In this document: piece after piece, positions 33,901 through 45,900 of the stretch
How the letters are laid out: every line of letters begins with the position of its first letter
How positions within the stretch are numbered: position 1 is the stretch's first letter
Source of the DNA: Caenorhabditis elegans
Lineage: Eukaryota > Nematoda > Chromadorea > Rhabditida > Rhabditidae
Assembly: GCF_000002985.6 (NCBI RefSeq)
Contig: NC_003282.8
Coordinates: forward strand, 7,564,001 to 7,628,000
Reading direction: 5' to 3'
DNA length: 64,000 nt
Made by a program: the position numbers and the translations under genes
Notes under the pieces: model-generated
Databases searched by the model: none
What the model was told of the DNA's origin: nothing
What the model saw: the letters and a program-made list of their open reading frames with translations, nothing else

Positions 33901-36900
33901 CTGATCGACCACCTCTTCCAGTCCGGCTTCCGACTGTAGACGAGCCGATTGTCAGCTCAGAACAACACGAAGATGACAGATCAAGTGCAACATCAGGAGC
34001 TGATTATGAAAGATCCTTCGATCAAGACGTCACGTATGAAAGATCTTCACCGTTGCTTGAACCAAGTGAAGATCCAGTGATGGAATCCAAGGAACCAGAA
34101 CTGACACAAGAAGAGATTGATCATATTGCAAGGATCCAGAGTCTTGCAGAACAATCATCATTCGAACAAGCTTCAACGGTTCCTGATCGACCACCTCTTC
34201 CAGTCCGGCTTCCGACTGTAGACGAGCCGATTGTCAGCTCAGAACAACACGAAGATGACAGATCAAGTGCAACATCAGGAGCTGATTATGAAAGACCCTT
34301 CGATCAAGACTTCACGTATGAAAGATCTTCACCGTTGCTTGAACCATGTGAAGAACCAGTGATGGAATCCAAAAAACCAGAACTGACACAAGAAGAGATT
34401 GATCATATTGCTTGGATTCAAAGCATTGCAGAACAATCATCATTCGAACAGGCTTCAACGATTCCTGATCGACCACCTCTTCCAGTCCGGCTTCCGACTG
34501 TAGACGAGCCGATTGTCAGCTCAGAACAACACGAAGAAGACAGATCAAGTGCAACATCAGGAGCTGATTATGAAAGATCTTTTGATCAAGACGTCACGTA
34601 TGAAAGATCTTCACCGTTGCTTGAACCATATGAAGAACCAGTGATGGAATCCAAAGTACCAGAACTGACACAAGAAGAGATTGATCATATTGCAAGGATC
34701 CAGAGTCTTGCAGAACAATCATCATTCGAACAAGCTCCAACGATTCCTGATCGACCACCTCTTCCAGTCCGGCTTCCGACTGTTGACGAGCCGATTGTCA
34801 TCTCAGAACAACACGAAGGAGACAGATCAAGTGCAACATCAGGAGCTGATTATGAAAGATCTTTTGATCAAGACGTCACGTATGAAAGATCTTCACCGTT
34901 GCTTATACCAAGTGAAGATCCAGTGATGGAATCCAAGCGAACCAGCACCGACACCAGAAGAGATTCATCATACTGCCTGCGATCCAAGCATTGCAGCACC
35001 ATCATCATCATTCGAACAAGCTTCAACGGTTCCTGATCGACCACCTCTTCCAGTCCGGCTTCCGACTGTAGACGAGCCGATTGTCAGCTCAGAACAACAC
35101 GAAGATGACAGATCAAGTGCAACATCAGGAGCTGATTATGAAAGATCCTTCGATCAAGACGTCACGTATGAAAGATCTTCACCGTTGCTTGAACCATGTG
35201 AAGAACCAGTGATGGAATCCAAAGAACCAGAACTGACACAAGAAGAGATTGATCATATTGCTTGGATTCAAAGCATTGCAGAACAATCATCTTTCGAACA
35301 AGCTTCAACGGTTCCTGATCGACCACCTCTTCCAGTCCGGCTTCCGACTGTAGACGAGCCGATTGTCAGCTCAGAACAACACGAAGATGACAGATCAAGT
35401 GCAACATCAGGAGCTGATTATGAAAGATCCTTCGATCAAGACGTCACGTATGAAAGATCTTCACCGTTGCTTGAACCATGTGAAGAACCAGTGATGGAAT
35501 CCAAAGAACCAGAACTGACACAAGAAGAGATTGATCATATTGCTTGGATTCAAAGCATTGCAGAACAATCATCATTCGAACAGGCTTCAACGATTCCTGA
35601 TCGACCACCTCTTCCAGTCCGGCTTCCGACTGTAGACGAGCCGATTGTCAGCTCAGAACAACACGAAGATGACAGATCAAGTGCAACATCAGGAACTGAT
35701 TATGAAAGATCCTTCGATCAAGACGTCACGTATGAAAGATCTTCACCATTGCTTGAACCAAGTGAAGAACCAGTGATGTTATCCAAGGAAGCAGAACTGA
35801 CACAAGAAGAGATTGATCACATTGCAATTATCCAGAGTCTTGCAGAAAAATCATCTTTTGAACAATTTGGGATTCAAACTGGACACCCATTTTTGCCCGT
35901 CAGGATTTTAACTGAAAGACAGAATGATCATGATAGAATCTCAGAAGAAGACAACACTTCAAGTTGTTCCTCGGAAAACAACATAATTCTAAAATATTCT
36001 GACATTTCATATGATCGTAATACCCCGCTTCTAAATTCTGACGATGAGTTTTTGGAGAAAGACTTTGGAGCATCAGCTGAAAGTTCAGAGCCCAGTCAAG
36101 GTAACTGGGCAAAGTTCGAAGAAATTAGTTCCTCATCGAATGCTGAATGGCCGACAAACATATCAACTTATAAGTTCCCATCATTCTCCGAAAAGAATGT
36201 TAATGAAGACCTTCTAAACAAATCTAGTTGGGATTGTAGAGATAATGTTATCGTAGATGATGTGATTGAAGAAGAAGACGAAAATGATCTATTAGGAGAT
36301 GTAACATATTCTCGCGAAGTAAATAAAGATTACTGGAAAGATTCTTCAACAATTCCGTTGGTTCGAATTGAATGCGTATCGGATGAACAAATTAATGTTA
36401 ATGAAGAAACCCCGGGAATAGATAAAGAAATTAAAAGTGCTGAAATCTCGAAAGATGATAATTCAGTCGTGTCCTGCTCTTCGGAGAATCAAATTGATCA
36501 TACCAACGATGAACACTTTGATTTTGGTCAAGAAGATTCAGAACATGAGGAATTGAAACACTGCTCGTCACAATATTCATTTGATTCATCTTTGCCTCCT
36601 TTCCATCGATATGTTGCATGCCCTTCAATTACTCCTTCAGAAGGTGATGATGGAGGATCATCTGAAACTGGTCATCCAACTACTGATGAATGTTATAATG
36701 AAGATGTCAACAGGCAAATTGAGCAATATTCTGCTTTGGCATCATTGTCGAAATCTGTTCTTCCAGTTGTTGAAATAAAAATTGATGAAGCGACAAGTGA
36801 GTCATCAGTATTACAGTTAGATGATGACGATAAATCAATTTCTGAACAAGAGGACTTTATTGACAACATGGACTTGACACTGAAACGAAATGAAGATAAA

Positions 36901-39900
36901 ACAAATATTACAAATCTGGGAGCATCAGAAATTCAGCAACAAGAAGAAAACGAAATCAGCGCACAAACTGCAGAAGTTGAATCTTCGGATAGCTGGAACT
37001 CGAAAACAGTAAAAATGCTTTCTGATGATTCAGCATTCGCAGAGGAAACCCAGCATGTTGATTTAGTCTCTACTTCAGCAACAAAACATGAGGACTATGC
37101 AGAAGAACAAACTCTATCGCAAGAAGAAATTGATCACATTGCAAGAATAACAGCTATGGCTACTGAAGATAACACTGATCTACAAACTCTACCAACTCCT
37201 CAAGTTAGACAAAATGAACCGGAGCTCTCCCAAAAAGAAATCGATCACATTACTCGAATAGCTGCAATGGCAAATAAAGACTTTGGAATGTATCCTTCAA
37301 TTGTTTCTGAACATCCTGCTCCAGTTGAATCTGAACTTACTCAAGAAGAACTTGACCATATCGCTAGGATCACTGAAATAGCATCTATGGACATCAGTAC
37401 TCTACCACCTCCAACAGGAAAACCATCCGAGACATCACTTACTCAGGAAGAACTTGATCATATTGCTCGCATAGCTGAAATGGCATCAGCAGAATATGAT
37501 GTTCCTGTAAAAATATTCGAACCACCAGAACTAACTCAAGAGGAACTTGATCATATAGCAAAGATTACTGCAATGGCTGCACAAGATGTCCAACTTCCTG
37601 CCACCCAAAGATCGATTACTCATAAGGTTTCGTTGACTCCACCTCCTCCTCCTCCTTCTAAACACTTTGAGCAAGATCTCACTCAAGAAGAGCTTGACCA
37701 TATTGCAAGAATTGCTGAGATGGCTGATATGGATTATAACACTCCATTCACTGCTGAACCAGTTCAAGATGAAGAAGAAGAACCAATAACAGAAAGTGGA
37801 TCAGATGCAACATCAGGTGCTGATATATTCGATGAACAAGAAGATGCAAGTTCAGATAGAGAGAAGCGATCGGGTACTTCATTTCCTGATAATGCTGAAA
37901 CATCATTAGAAGATGACACCGCGCACGAGAAATCTTATCCGCAGCTTGAACCAAGTGAAGAACCAGTGATGAAATCCAAGGAACCAGAACTGACACAAGA
38001 AGAGATTGATCACTTTGCAAGGATCCAAAGCCTTGCAGAACAATCATCATTCGAACAAGCTTCAACGATTCCTGATCGACAACCTCTACCAGTTCGGCTT
38101 CCGACTGTTGACGAGCCGATTGTCATCTCAGAACAACACGAAGGAGACAGATCAAGTGCAACATCAGGAGCTGATTATGAAAGATCCTTCGATCAAGACG
38201 TCACGTATGAAAGATCTTCACCATTGCTTGAACCATGTGATGAACCAGTGATGGAATCCAAGGAACCAGAACTGACACAAGAAGAGATTGATCACATTGC
38301 AAGGATCCAAAGTCTTGCAGAACAATCATCATTTGAACAAACTTCAACGATTCCTGATCGACAACCTCTTCCAGTCCGGCATCCGACTGTTGACGAGCCG
38401 ATTGTCATCTCAGGACAACACGAAGAAGACAGATCAAGTGCAACATCAGGAGCTGACTATCAACAATCATTTGATCAAGACGATCCTTCCAAAAGATCTT
38501 CACCTTTGCTTGAACCAAATGAAGAACAAATGATGGAATCCACCCAGCCTGAATTAACACAAGATCACAGTTCAACAACTATATCCGATATTTTAATCAA
38601 AGAAGTTGATAAATTCATACCAGAAGCAAAGTTTGGGCGAAGTTTCGAAGAACATGACGGAAGACTCATTCATTCAGGAAATTTAGATATTGATGTTCCA
38701 TTAGAATCTGATTGTAGAAAGACATTTGGCCAAGATAAGAGCGAGTCAACTATGCCAACCGAGCTTACGGAAGCGGATCTTGAAAGAGTTGCTAGAATCC
38801 ATCAACATTTTGATCAATCATCGTTTGATGAAGTGGTTGTTCCAACTTCCCATCCAGATGATGGTCGCTCAAGTTCTGTTAGATCAAGTGAATATCTAGA
38901 TACAGTAACGCCACTTTCTTCTTGTGCAGCCACCCCTATTTTGACGAATCCAAAGCTCGTTCAAGAAGAACTTGATCATATCGCATTCATTCAAAAAATG
39001 GCTGAACAATTCACATTTGACGAGGTGGAAACTCCAATTTTGAGGCAGAACACAACATCACACAGCGTCAGTTACAACTTTGTTCAAAGATCATGTCATG
39101 AAGATGTCAGTTTCCAGAAAAAAGAATCACCAGCTCTAACTTCATTGAAAGAAATTGCGGAATCATCGCAGTTAACTCAAGAAGAACTAGATCATATAGC
39201 AAGCATTCAACAAATGGCAGATCAGCCGTATTTTGAAGAAAGTCATTTCATTTTCAAATCTGATGTTAAAGAGGAAAAAAAGGAAGATAAACTACACCAT
39301 GAATTATTTGTTGAAGAATGTGTAGCACAAGAATCAATAACACAAGATGATGTTGAGAGAAAACCCCTCGAGCTGACGCAAGAAGAGATTGATCACATTG
39401 CAAAAATCCAGAAACTTGCAGATCAATCGTCATTTGAACAAGCTTCAGCTATCCAATCACTTCCAACTGCCGAAGAACCAATCGTGGAGAAACGTGAAGA
39501 TGACAAATCAAATATAACTTCAGGAGCTGATTATCAACAATCATTTGATCAAGATGTCACGTATAAAAGATCTTCACCGTTGCTTGAACCAAGTGAAGAA
39601 CCAGTGATGGAATCCAAGGAACCCGAACTGACACAAGAAGAGATTGATCACATTGCAAGGATCCAGAGTCTTGCAGAACAATCATCATTCGAACAAGCTT
39701 CAACGATTCCTGATCGACCACCTCTTCCAGTCCGGCTTCCGACTGTTGACGAGCCGATTGTCATCTCAGAACAACACGAAGGAGACATATCAAGTGCAAC
39801 ATCAGGAGCTGATTATGAAAGATCCCTTGATCAAGACGTCACGTATGAAAGATCTTCCCCATTGCTTGAACCATGTGATGAACCAGTGATGGAATCCAAG

Positions 39901-42900
39901 GAACCCGAACTGACACAAGAAGAGATTGATCACATTGCAAGGATCCAGAGTCTTGCAGAACAATCATCATTCGAACAAGCTTCAACGATTCCTGATCGAC
40001 CACCTCTTCCAGTCCGGCTTCCGACTGTTGACGAGCCGATTGTCAGCTCAGAACAACACGAAGAAGACAGATCGAGTGCAACATCTGGAGCTGATATTGA
40101 GAGATCTTTCGATATTGATGTGTCACAAGATCGAGTATCACCAATTTCTGAGCACGAAGAAGGTGTCACACAAGAAGAAATGGAACATATTGCAAGAATT
40201 GCTGCAATGGCTGCAGAAGATTTTAAACATCCTGAAGGTAACTTGGAGCCAGAGTTTTCTCAGCCAGATAAGGACCATATTGCTATGATGAAAAAACTAG
40301 AAGAGCAATCGAAAATGGAGAATCAGGAATTACCTGCAAACCCAATTATTCATACAGATCAAGTGGATCGGCAAGAGTCAGAAGGAAGTTCTAGTGCTAC
40401 TTCTGGTGCAGATATACCCTCTTCATTTGACATTTCATCTCCCATTCCACCAGAACCACTTCAAGATCATATTACCACTTCTCAAAAATTAATATCACGA
40501 CCTTCAATTGAAATATCGAATGTTCCGAGCCGTCTTCCAGAGCTATCATTAACAGCTGTTCAACGTGGTTCTGAAGATATTTCTAGTGCAACATCTGGGG
40601 CTGGTATCGAGCGATCATTCGATGGAATATCTCCACTTCCCAACTTTTCGGAAGAACCAATCATGATCAATGATGAGATGAATTACGTGCTGATGGTTAC
40701 CCACATGGCTCAGAAAATCGATGTTCAGCAGCCAATACAGGAAACATCAACACTCAGAAAAGCTGTACTTTGTGAGAGCCCTGAAGATTTTTCAGAGGCA
40801 ACATCCGGAGCTGACACTGAATCAATATCTGAAACAACCGCAAATAAGAAAGACAGCAATGATTCAAATGGTCTCACTGAAGAAGAAATGAAACATATTG
40901 CTGAAGTTCTAAGAAAAGCAGAAGCATCATCTGCTGCCAGTGGAATGTTTGAAAGGGATTCCAATCTGCCTCCACTTCGAAGAACTTCCATCACATACAC
41001 TTCTCATTTCTCTCCGTCAGTGATTAGAGATCTCAGATCTTCTACTTCTTTTACATCAGTTCCGGCAGCCAGTGATGAAGAAGAAATTGTTAAGGGCAAA
41101 TTGAAAAGAGAACCAAGTACACAAGTTGTTTATACTGATCATTTCCTTCGAGATCTTCAATCAATAAATGCATATTTGGAAAAAGGAGAAGATGGTACAG
41201 ATGTGACAATTGAAGAAACCAGTCATGATAATGAAAGTTCATCACTTCCAGAAGAAGATGAGCACATCACTGATGTATATCATTTTGATGTGGGAACTTC
41301 ACTTTTGGTTCAACAGTATATACTGCAACAATCAACATTCCAAGAAGCTGCTGGTCTTCATATTTCTCCAATTCGTAGAACAATGAGTGCAGCTTGCACA
41401 GCAGAAAAACATATTGATGATGAAGAAAATATAAAAGAAAGAGAAGTTAAGCATGCACAGAGCCATGATCAAATTAAGAAAAGAGCGGGTGGCGAGCCAA
41501 ATGCTTATGAACTCCTCGAGCAGCACAGCTTCCGTCATACACAACCCCTTCTCTGTAATGTCGATTTCCTTTGGCGCCTCAATTTCGCAGCAAACAGAAT
41601 GACCGAGGAGATTGCCGATGAGGTGGGTAAATTTCTGGTTGGATGTTTAGGGAAAAGGGGACCAACTAGGGATAGAGATGAGCAAATTTGATTACAGGCT
41701 GGCAGAGAATTGCGTGCACACTACCGGAATGTGGCTAACCCACGAGCCAGATATTTCTCCGACGCTTATGATATTGGTACGGACGACGAAGAGGAAGAGG
41801 TCACTGAAACGTATGTTTTTATTTTTTTATTCCAATCCTGTGACTTATCATTGAATAAAACTCATTGCATATTCACTACAAAATCGACTTACTATTAGCA
41901 TTTTATAGCACATTATCAACTTTCTATCTTGCCACATATTGTTATTTCTCTAACGCCATCTTCAGAAAGTTGATAAAGTGCTGGGTATTTTTGACTGTGT
42001 GCATCGAATTTTATTGTACTTCTGGGATCGCTTTTTGCCTTTAAAAAATATTAACTTAGTTCATAAATTGGCAAAGCTTTAACAAGACTTAACTCTGTTC
42101 AAGTTCAACTTAACTTTGATCCAACTCTTGTCAGTTTCCACCGCTCAAGCTTTTTATGTAGTGTGGTTTATAACTTGAGTAAGAAATTGGCAAGATATCG
42201 AACTTGGGAAAAAACAAATCTTGCCAAATGTTGTCTAGTTATTGTCCGAGCTTTGCCAACTTATGATCAAAATAGTCTAGATTGAAACATTCTTTGAGCT
42301 AAACTTTAGCAAGAAGCTACAGATAATGTAGAGATATTTTTACACTTTCCTATATGGTAGAGTATAACAAATAAGATAAACATTTTAATACATATTTGAT
42401 TGTATGGACCAAACACTAGAAACCCCATGCTTATATTTTCAATTTCGATTAGGTCACAAGCCGGGTTCTCTGTGGAGCCAATGCGTCATGAAGAACAGTC
42501 ATATGGTCTGTTTTCATTCTTCACATCATCTAAGAGAAGTGTCAGTGATCGTCCACGTTCCGCTTTGGCAATGTTCACGAATCCATCACCATCAGCTTCA
42601 CCTAGTCTGTTGAGAAAAGAATCTGAAGATCGGGGTGACATTCTCAATTTGCTCAGGAGGTTTTTGTTCTCAGAAAAACATAAACGATGAAATTATTAAT
42701 TTTTCAGATCCTCTGGTGCTGATTCAAGAGCATCGAACGATAGTTCGGCTTCTCGTTTGCCAGATACAGCATTGGTTGGACTATCAGAAGCAGAAAAACA
42801 GCACATTATGTCAGTTATGTCACGTTCCAATAGAAATACATCACCAATGACATCGAGAAGGTATGTAACGTAATAAACGGAGAATAGCCAGATTGACGGT

Positions 42901-45900
42901 ATAAAATTATAGTTTGAAATGGTGAAAAATAGAAATTAAAATAACTGACTAGGGAACCATCAGAAGGTGCCCATCGGAGTCGCATATGAGACCTATGTCA
43001 TTCAATAGCCCATGTCTTAAAACGGTTACTCGTGAATTTATAGCTGCGAATCTCCAGAACCAAGCTCACGGCGAGCTCTCAAAGATCCTACAATAGCACT
43101 GTAACGAAGCACTGTAACGATAAAAAGATGCAATTTTCCAATTTCACTTTGGTAGCTGATATCTCCGCGGATAAATTTTTTACAAAAAAGTCATCAACTA
43201 ATAAGTTGTTGAGCTTTTTGTAAAGAACAAGTTTGTAATTGAAAGTTTTTATTAAAAAAATTTTGTTTCAGATAAAAGCGCGTGAAGTGCGGCAACTGTT
43301 TCCTACTACATATTTTAAGGCTGCTATTGCTACTCTAATGCTTTTATCTGAAATAAAATTTTTTTAATAAAAACTTTCAACTACAAACTTGTTCTTTACA
43401 AAAAGTTCAACAACTTATCAGTTGATGACTTTTCTGTAAAAAATTTATCCACGGAGATATCAGCTACCAAAGTGAATTAGGAAAACTGCTTCTTTTTATC
43501 GTTACAGTGCTTCGTTACAGTGCTATTGTAGGATCTTTGAGAGCTCGCCGTGAGCTTGGTTCTGGAGATTCGCAGCTAAAAATTCACAAGTAACCGTTTT
43601 AAGACATGCACTATCGAATAGCATAGGTCTCATATGCAAGTCCGATGGGTACCTTCTGATGGTTCCCTAGTAAGTAAATTTTAAAAATTTGCTGAAACCC
43701 AGAAACAAATCAAATTTACCTTATGTGCACAAATGAACTTCGCTATTTTTGAACTTCGAAAACTGATTGTAATTTTCTACGCCTTTTATTTTTATTATTC
43801 AAATGAGAGATTTTTTAAACATTTTCTTACATAGATATTCGGAATGAAAATTCGGAATCACAAAAAAAATATCCCCGGTTACACCGCTTGAGTATTCAAT
43901 TTTATAATTAAAAGTTTCCACAAAAAATTAAAATTAAATTATTTTACAGATGTTCATCAGCATTACAAATGCTACCTGAAGTCGATAATCTGTCTGAAGC
44001 TGAAAAAGAGCATATTCAAACCATTTTGGAGAAAGCAGAATCGAAAACTCCGTTTATGATCAAGGTTCCAATGAAAAAACAAATATCATCTAGAACAGAA
44101 TCAACGAATTCTCGGGTTTCAAGTGAAGGAATTGATGAAGAAGTTGAAAATGAAGTACAAAGAAAGAAGACAATAGAAGAACCAATTGTGGAAATTCCAT
44201 CAAGAGCAGTTACGCCTAGAAATAATCTGAGAGTGATCCCACCTCCAATTGCGATATCACATCCAACTCCACCACATTCAGCAAAAACTGATACAGGATC
44301 CAGGCACAGTAGTGGTTCATCTGCACATTCTCAATTCGGATTTTCAACACCTTCTATTTCTGGATTCAAGATATTCTTTGATAAAGCCAAGACAGCTACA
44401 GAGACACTTGTTAAAGAGATAAAAGATGAAGTTATTGTGGAAGTTGATAAAGATAAAACTGAAACAAAACCAGAACCAAATGTTTCAAATGAATTGACGG
44501 CTGAAGAATTTGAACATATTAGAAGAATCAATGAAATGGCAGGAATCGATGAACCAATTCAACCTCCACCAATAGCTCAAGAAAGACGTAAATCAAGTGT
44601 TGTAAGTGGATTGAAGAACATGTTCGGAGTTGGTAAACACGACGAATCAGAGCTCACTACGGAAGAGAAGGAACATATTCGACAAATGTCATTAATGGCA
44701 GAGAAGATGGATGAAGAGATTCTCGATGAACAGTCTAAACCAAAATCTACATTTGGACTAAAGAATTTCTTCGGAAAAGCTACCCAGTCGGTCATGCATG
44801 CTACAGATTCTGTGATAAAGAACGTTCAAAATCAATCAAAGCAATCTCTTAGTGGTCTAACCCAAGAAGAGCTAGATAACATTGCACAGGCTACTGAAAG
44901 TGCTCAGCAAGAATCTAAGCAAGAGCTCACACAAGATGAAATAGATCACATTGCCAGAATTAATGCTATGGCAGCGGAAGACTTTGAACAACCCGCAGTT
45001 AATATGAATCAAGGATTGTCACAAGCAGAGAAAGATCATATCGCTCGTATTGAGGCTATGGCAGCGGATGATTCACAATCTAAAATCATTGTTCCTCCTC
45101 CTTCAATTATCCAAAAAGATATTGAACTTTCAATGGAAGAAATGGATCACATTGCTCGAATAGCTGCAATGGCTGACGAGGACTTTACACATCCTGTTAA
45201 AGGAGCTGTCGCGCCAATTTATGATGAAAATTATAGTAGGGACGATGGTGCAATTGATAGATTCCCAGCTTCGACAGCTACTCCAGTGTTTGCGCAGCCG
45301 TCTGAAATTGAACTTTCTGAAGAAGAGCGTGAACATATTTCCAGAATCGCTGCAATGGCTGAAGAAGATTTTAATACACCATACGTTTCAACACATCCAA
45401 CACAGCAAATTGAAATAGAACTAACGGAAGAAGAAAAAGAACATATTGCAAGGATCGAGGCGATGGCTTCCGAAGATTTAAATGCGCCATCTCCCTTTAT
45501 CCAACAAGAGCAACGAGTTGCGACAATGCCAGTGCCAATTAATTATCATGTTGAAGAACCAACTCTATCGCAAGAAGAAATTGATCACATTGCAAGAATA
45601 ACAGCTATGGCTACTGAAGATAACACTGATCTACAAACTCTACCAACTCCTCAAGTTAAACAAAATGAACCGGAGCTCTCCCAAGAAGAAATAGATCACA
45701 TTACTCGAATAGCTGCAATGGCAAATGAAGACTTTGGAATGTATCCTTCAATTGTTTCTGAACATCCTGCTCCAGTTGAATCTGAACTTACTCAAGAAGA
45801 ACTTGATCATATCGCTAAGATCACAGGAATGGCATCTATGGACATCAGTACTCTACCACCTCCAACAGGAAAACCATCCGAGACATCACTTACTCAGGAA

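Larger units (their letters stand above)
35871..41622 (+). other. cla-1: cla-1 giant exon, region after the array
   Basis: About 1,900 codons in one frame. The first 400 (to about 37080) are unique and rich in Ser, Glu, Asp and Asn, with no motif I recognise. Then follow diverged LTQEELDHIARIAEMA-type motifs at irregular spacing and two isolated groups of 94-residue units (37920-38560 and 39520-40090). Near the end is LTEEEMKHIAEVLRKAE at about 40870-40930. The exon ends with a donor at 41623 after ...EEIADE. The region is predicted to be largely disordered apart from the short helical motifs. Confidence 0.75.

Noticed and set aside
32490..35290. Intron spanning the broken array block (donor ATG|GTATCC at about 32490; acceptors CTTGCAG in each unit)
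   Set aside because: The donor is phase 0 while the CTTGCAG acceptors are phase 1, so joining them shifts the frame. Left open instead as an unresolved break.
27300..35870. Regular repeat that could superficially be read as a CRISPR-like or satellite array
   Set aside because: The period is exactly 94 codons, in frame with exons on both sides, with no spacers. It is a protein-coding tandem repeat in a eukaryote.
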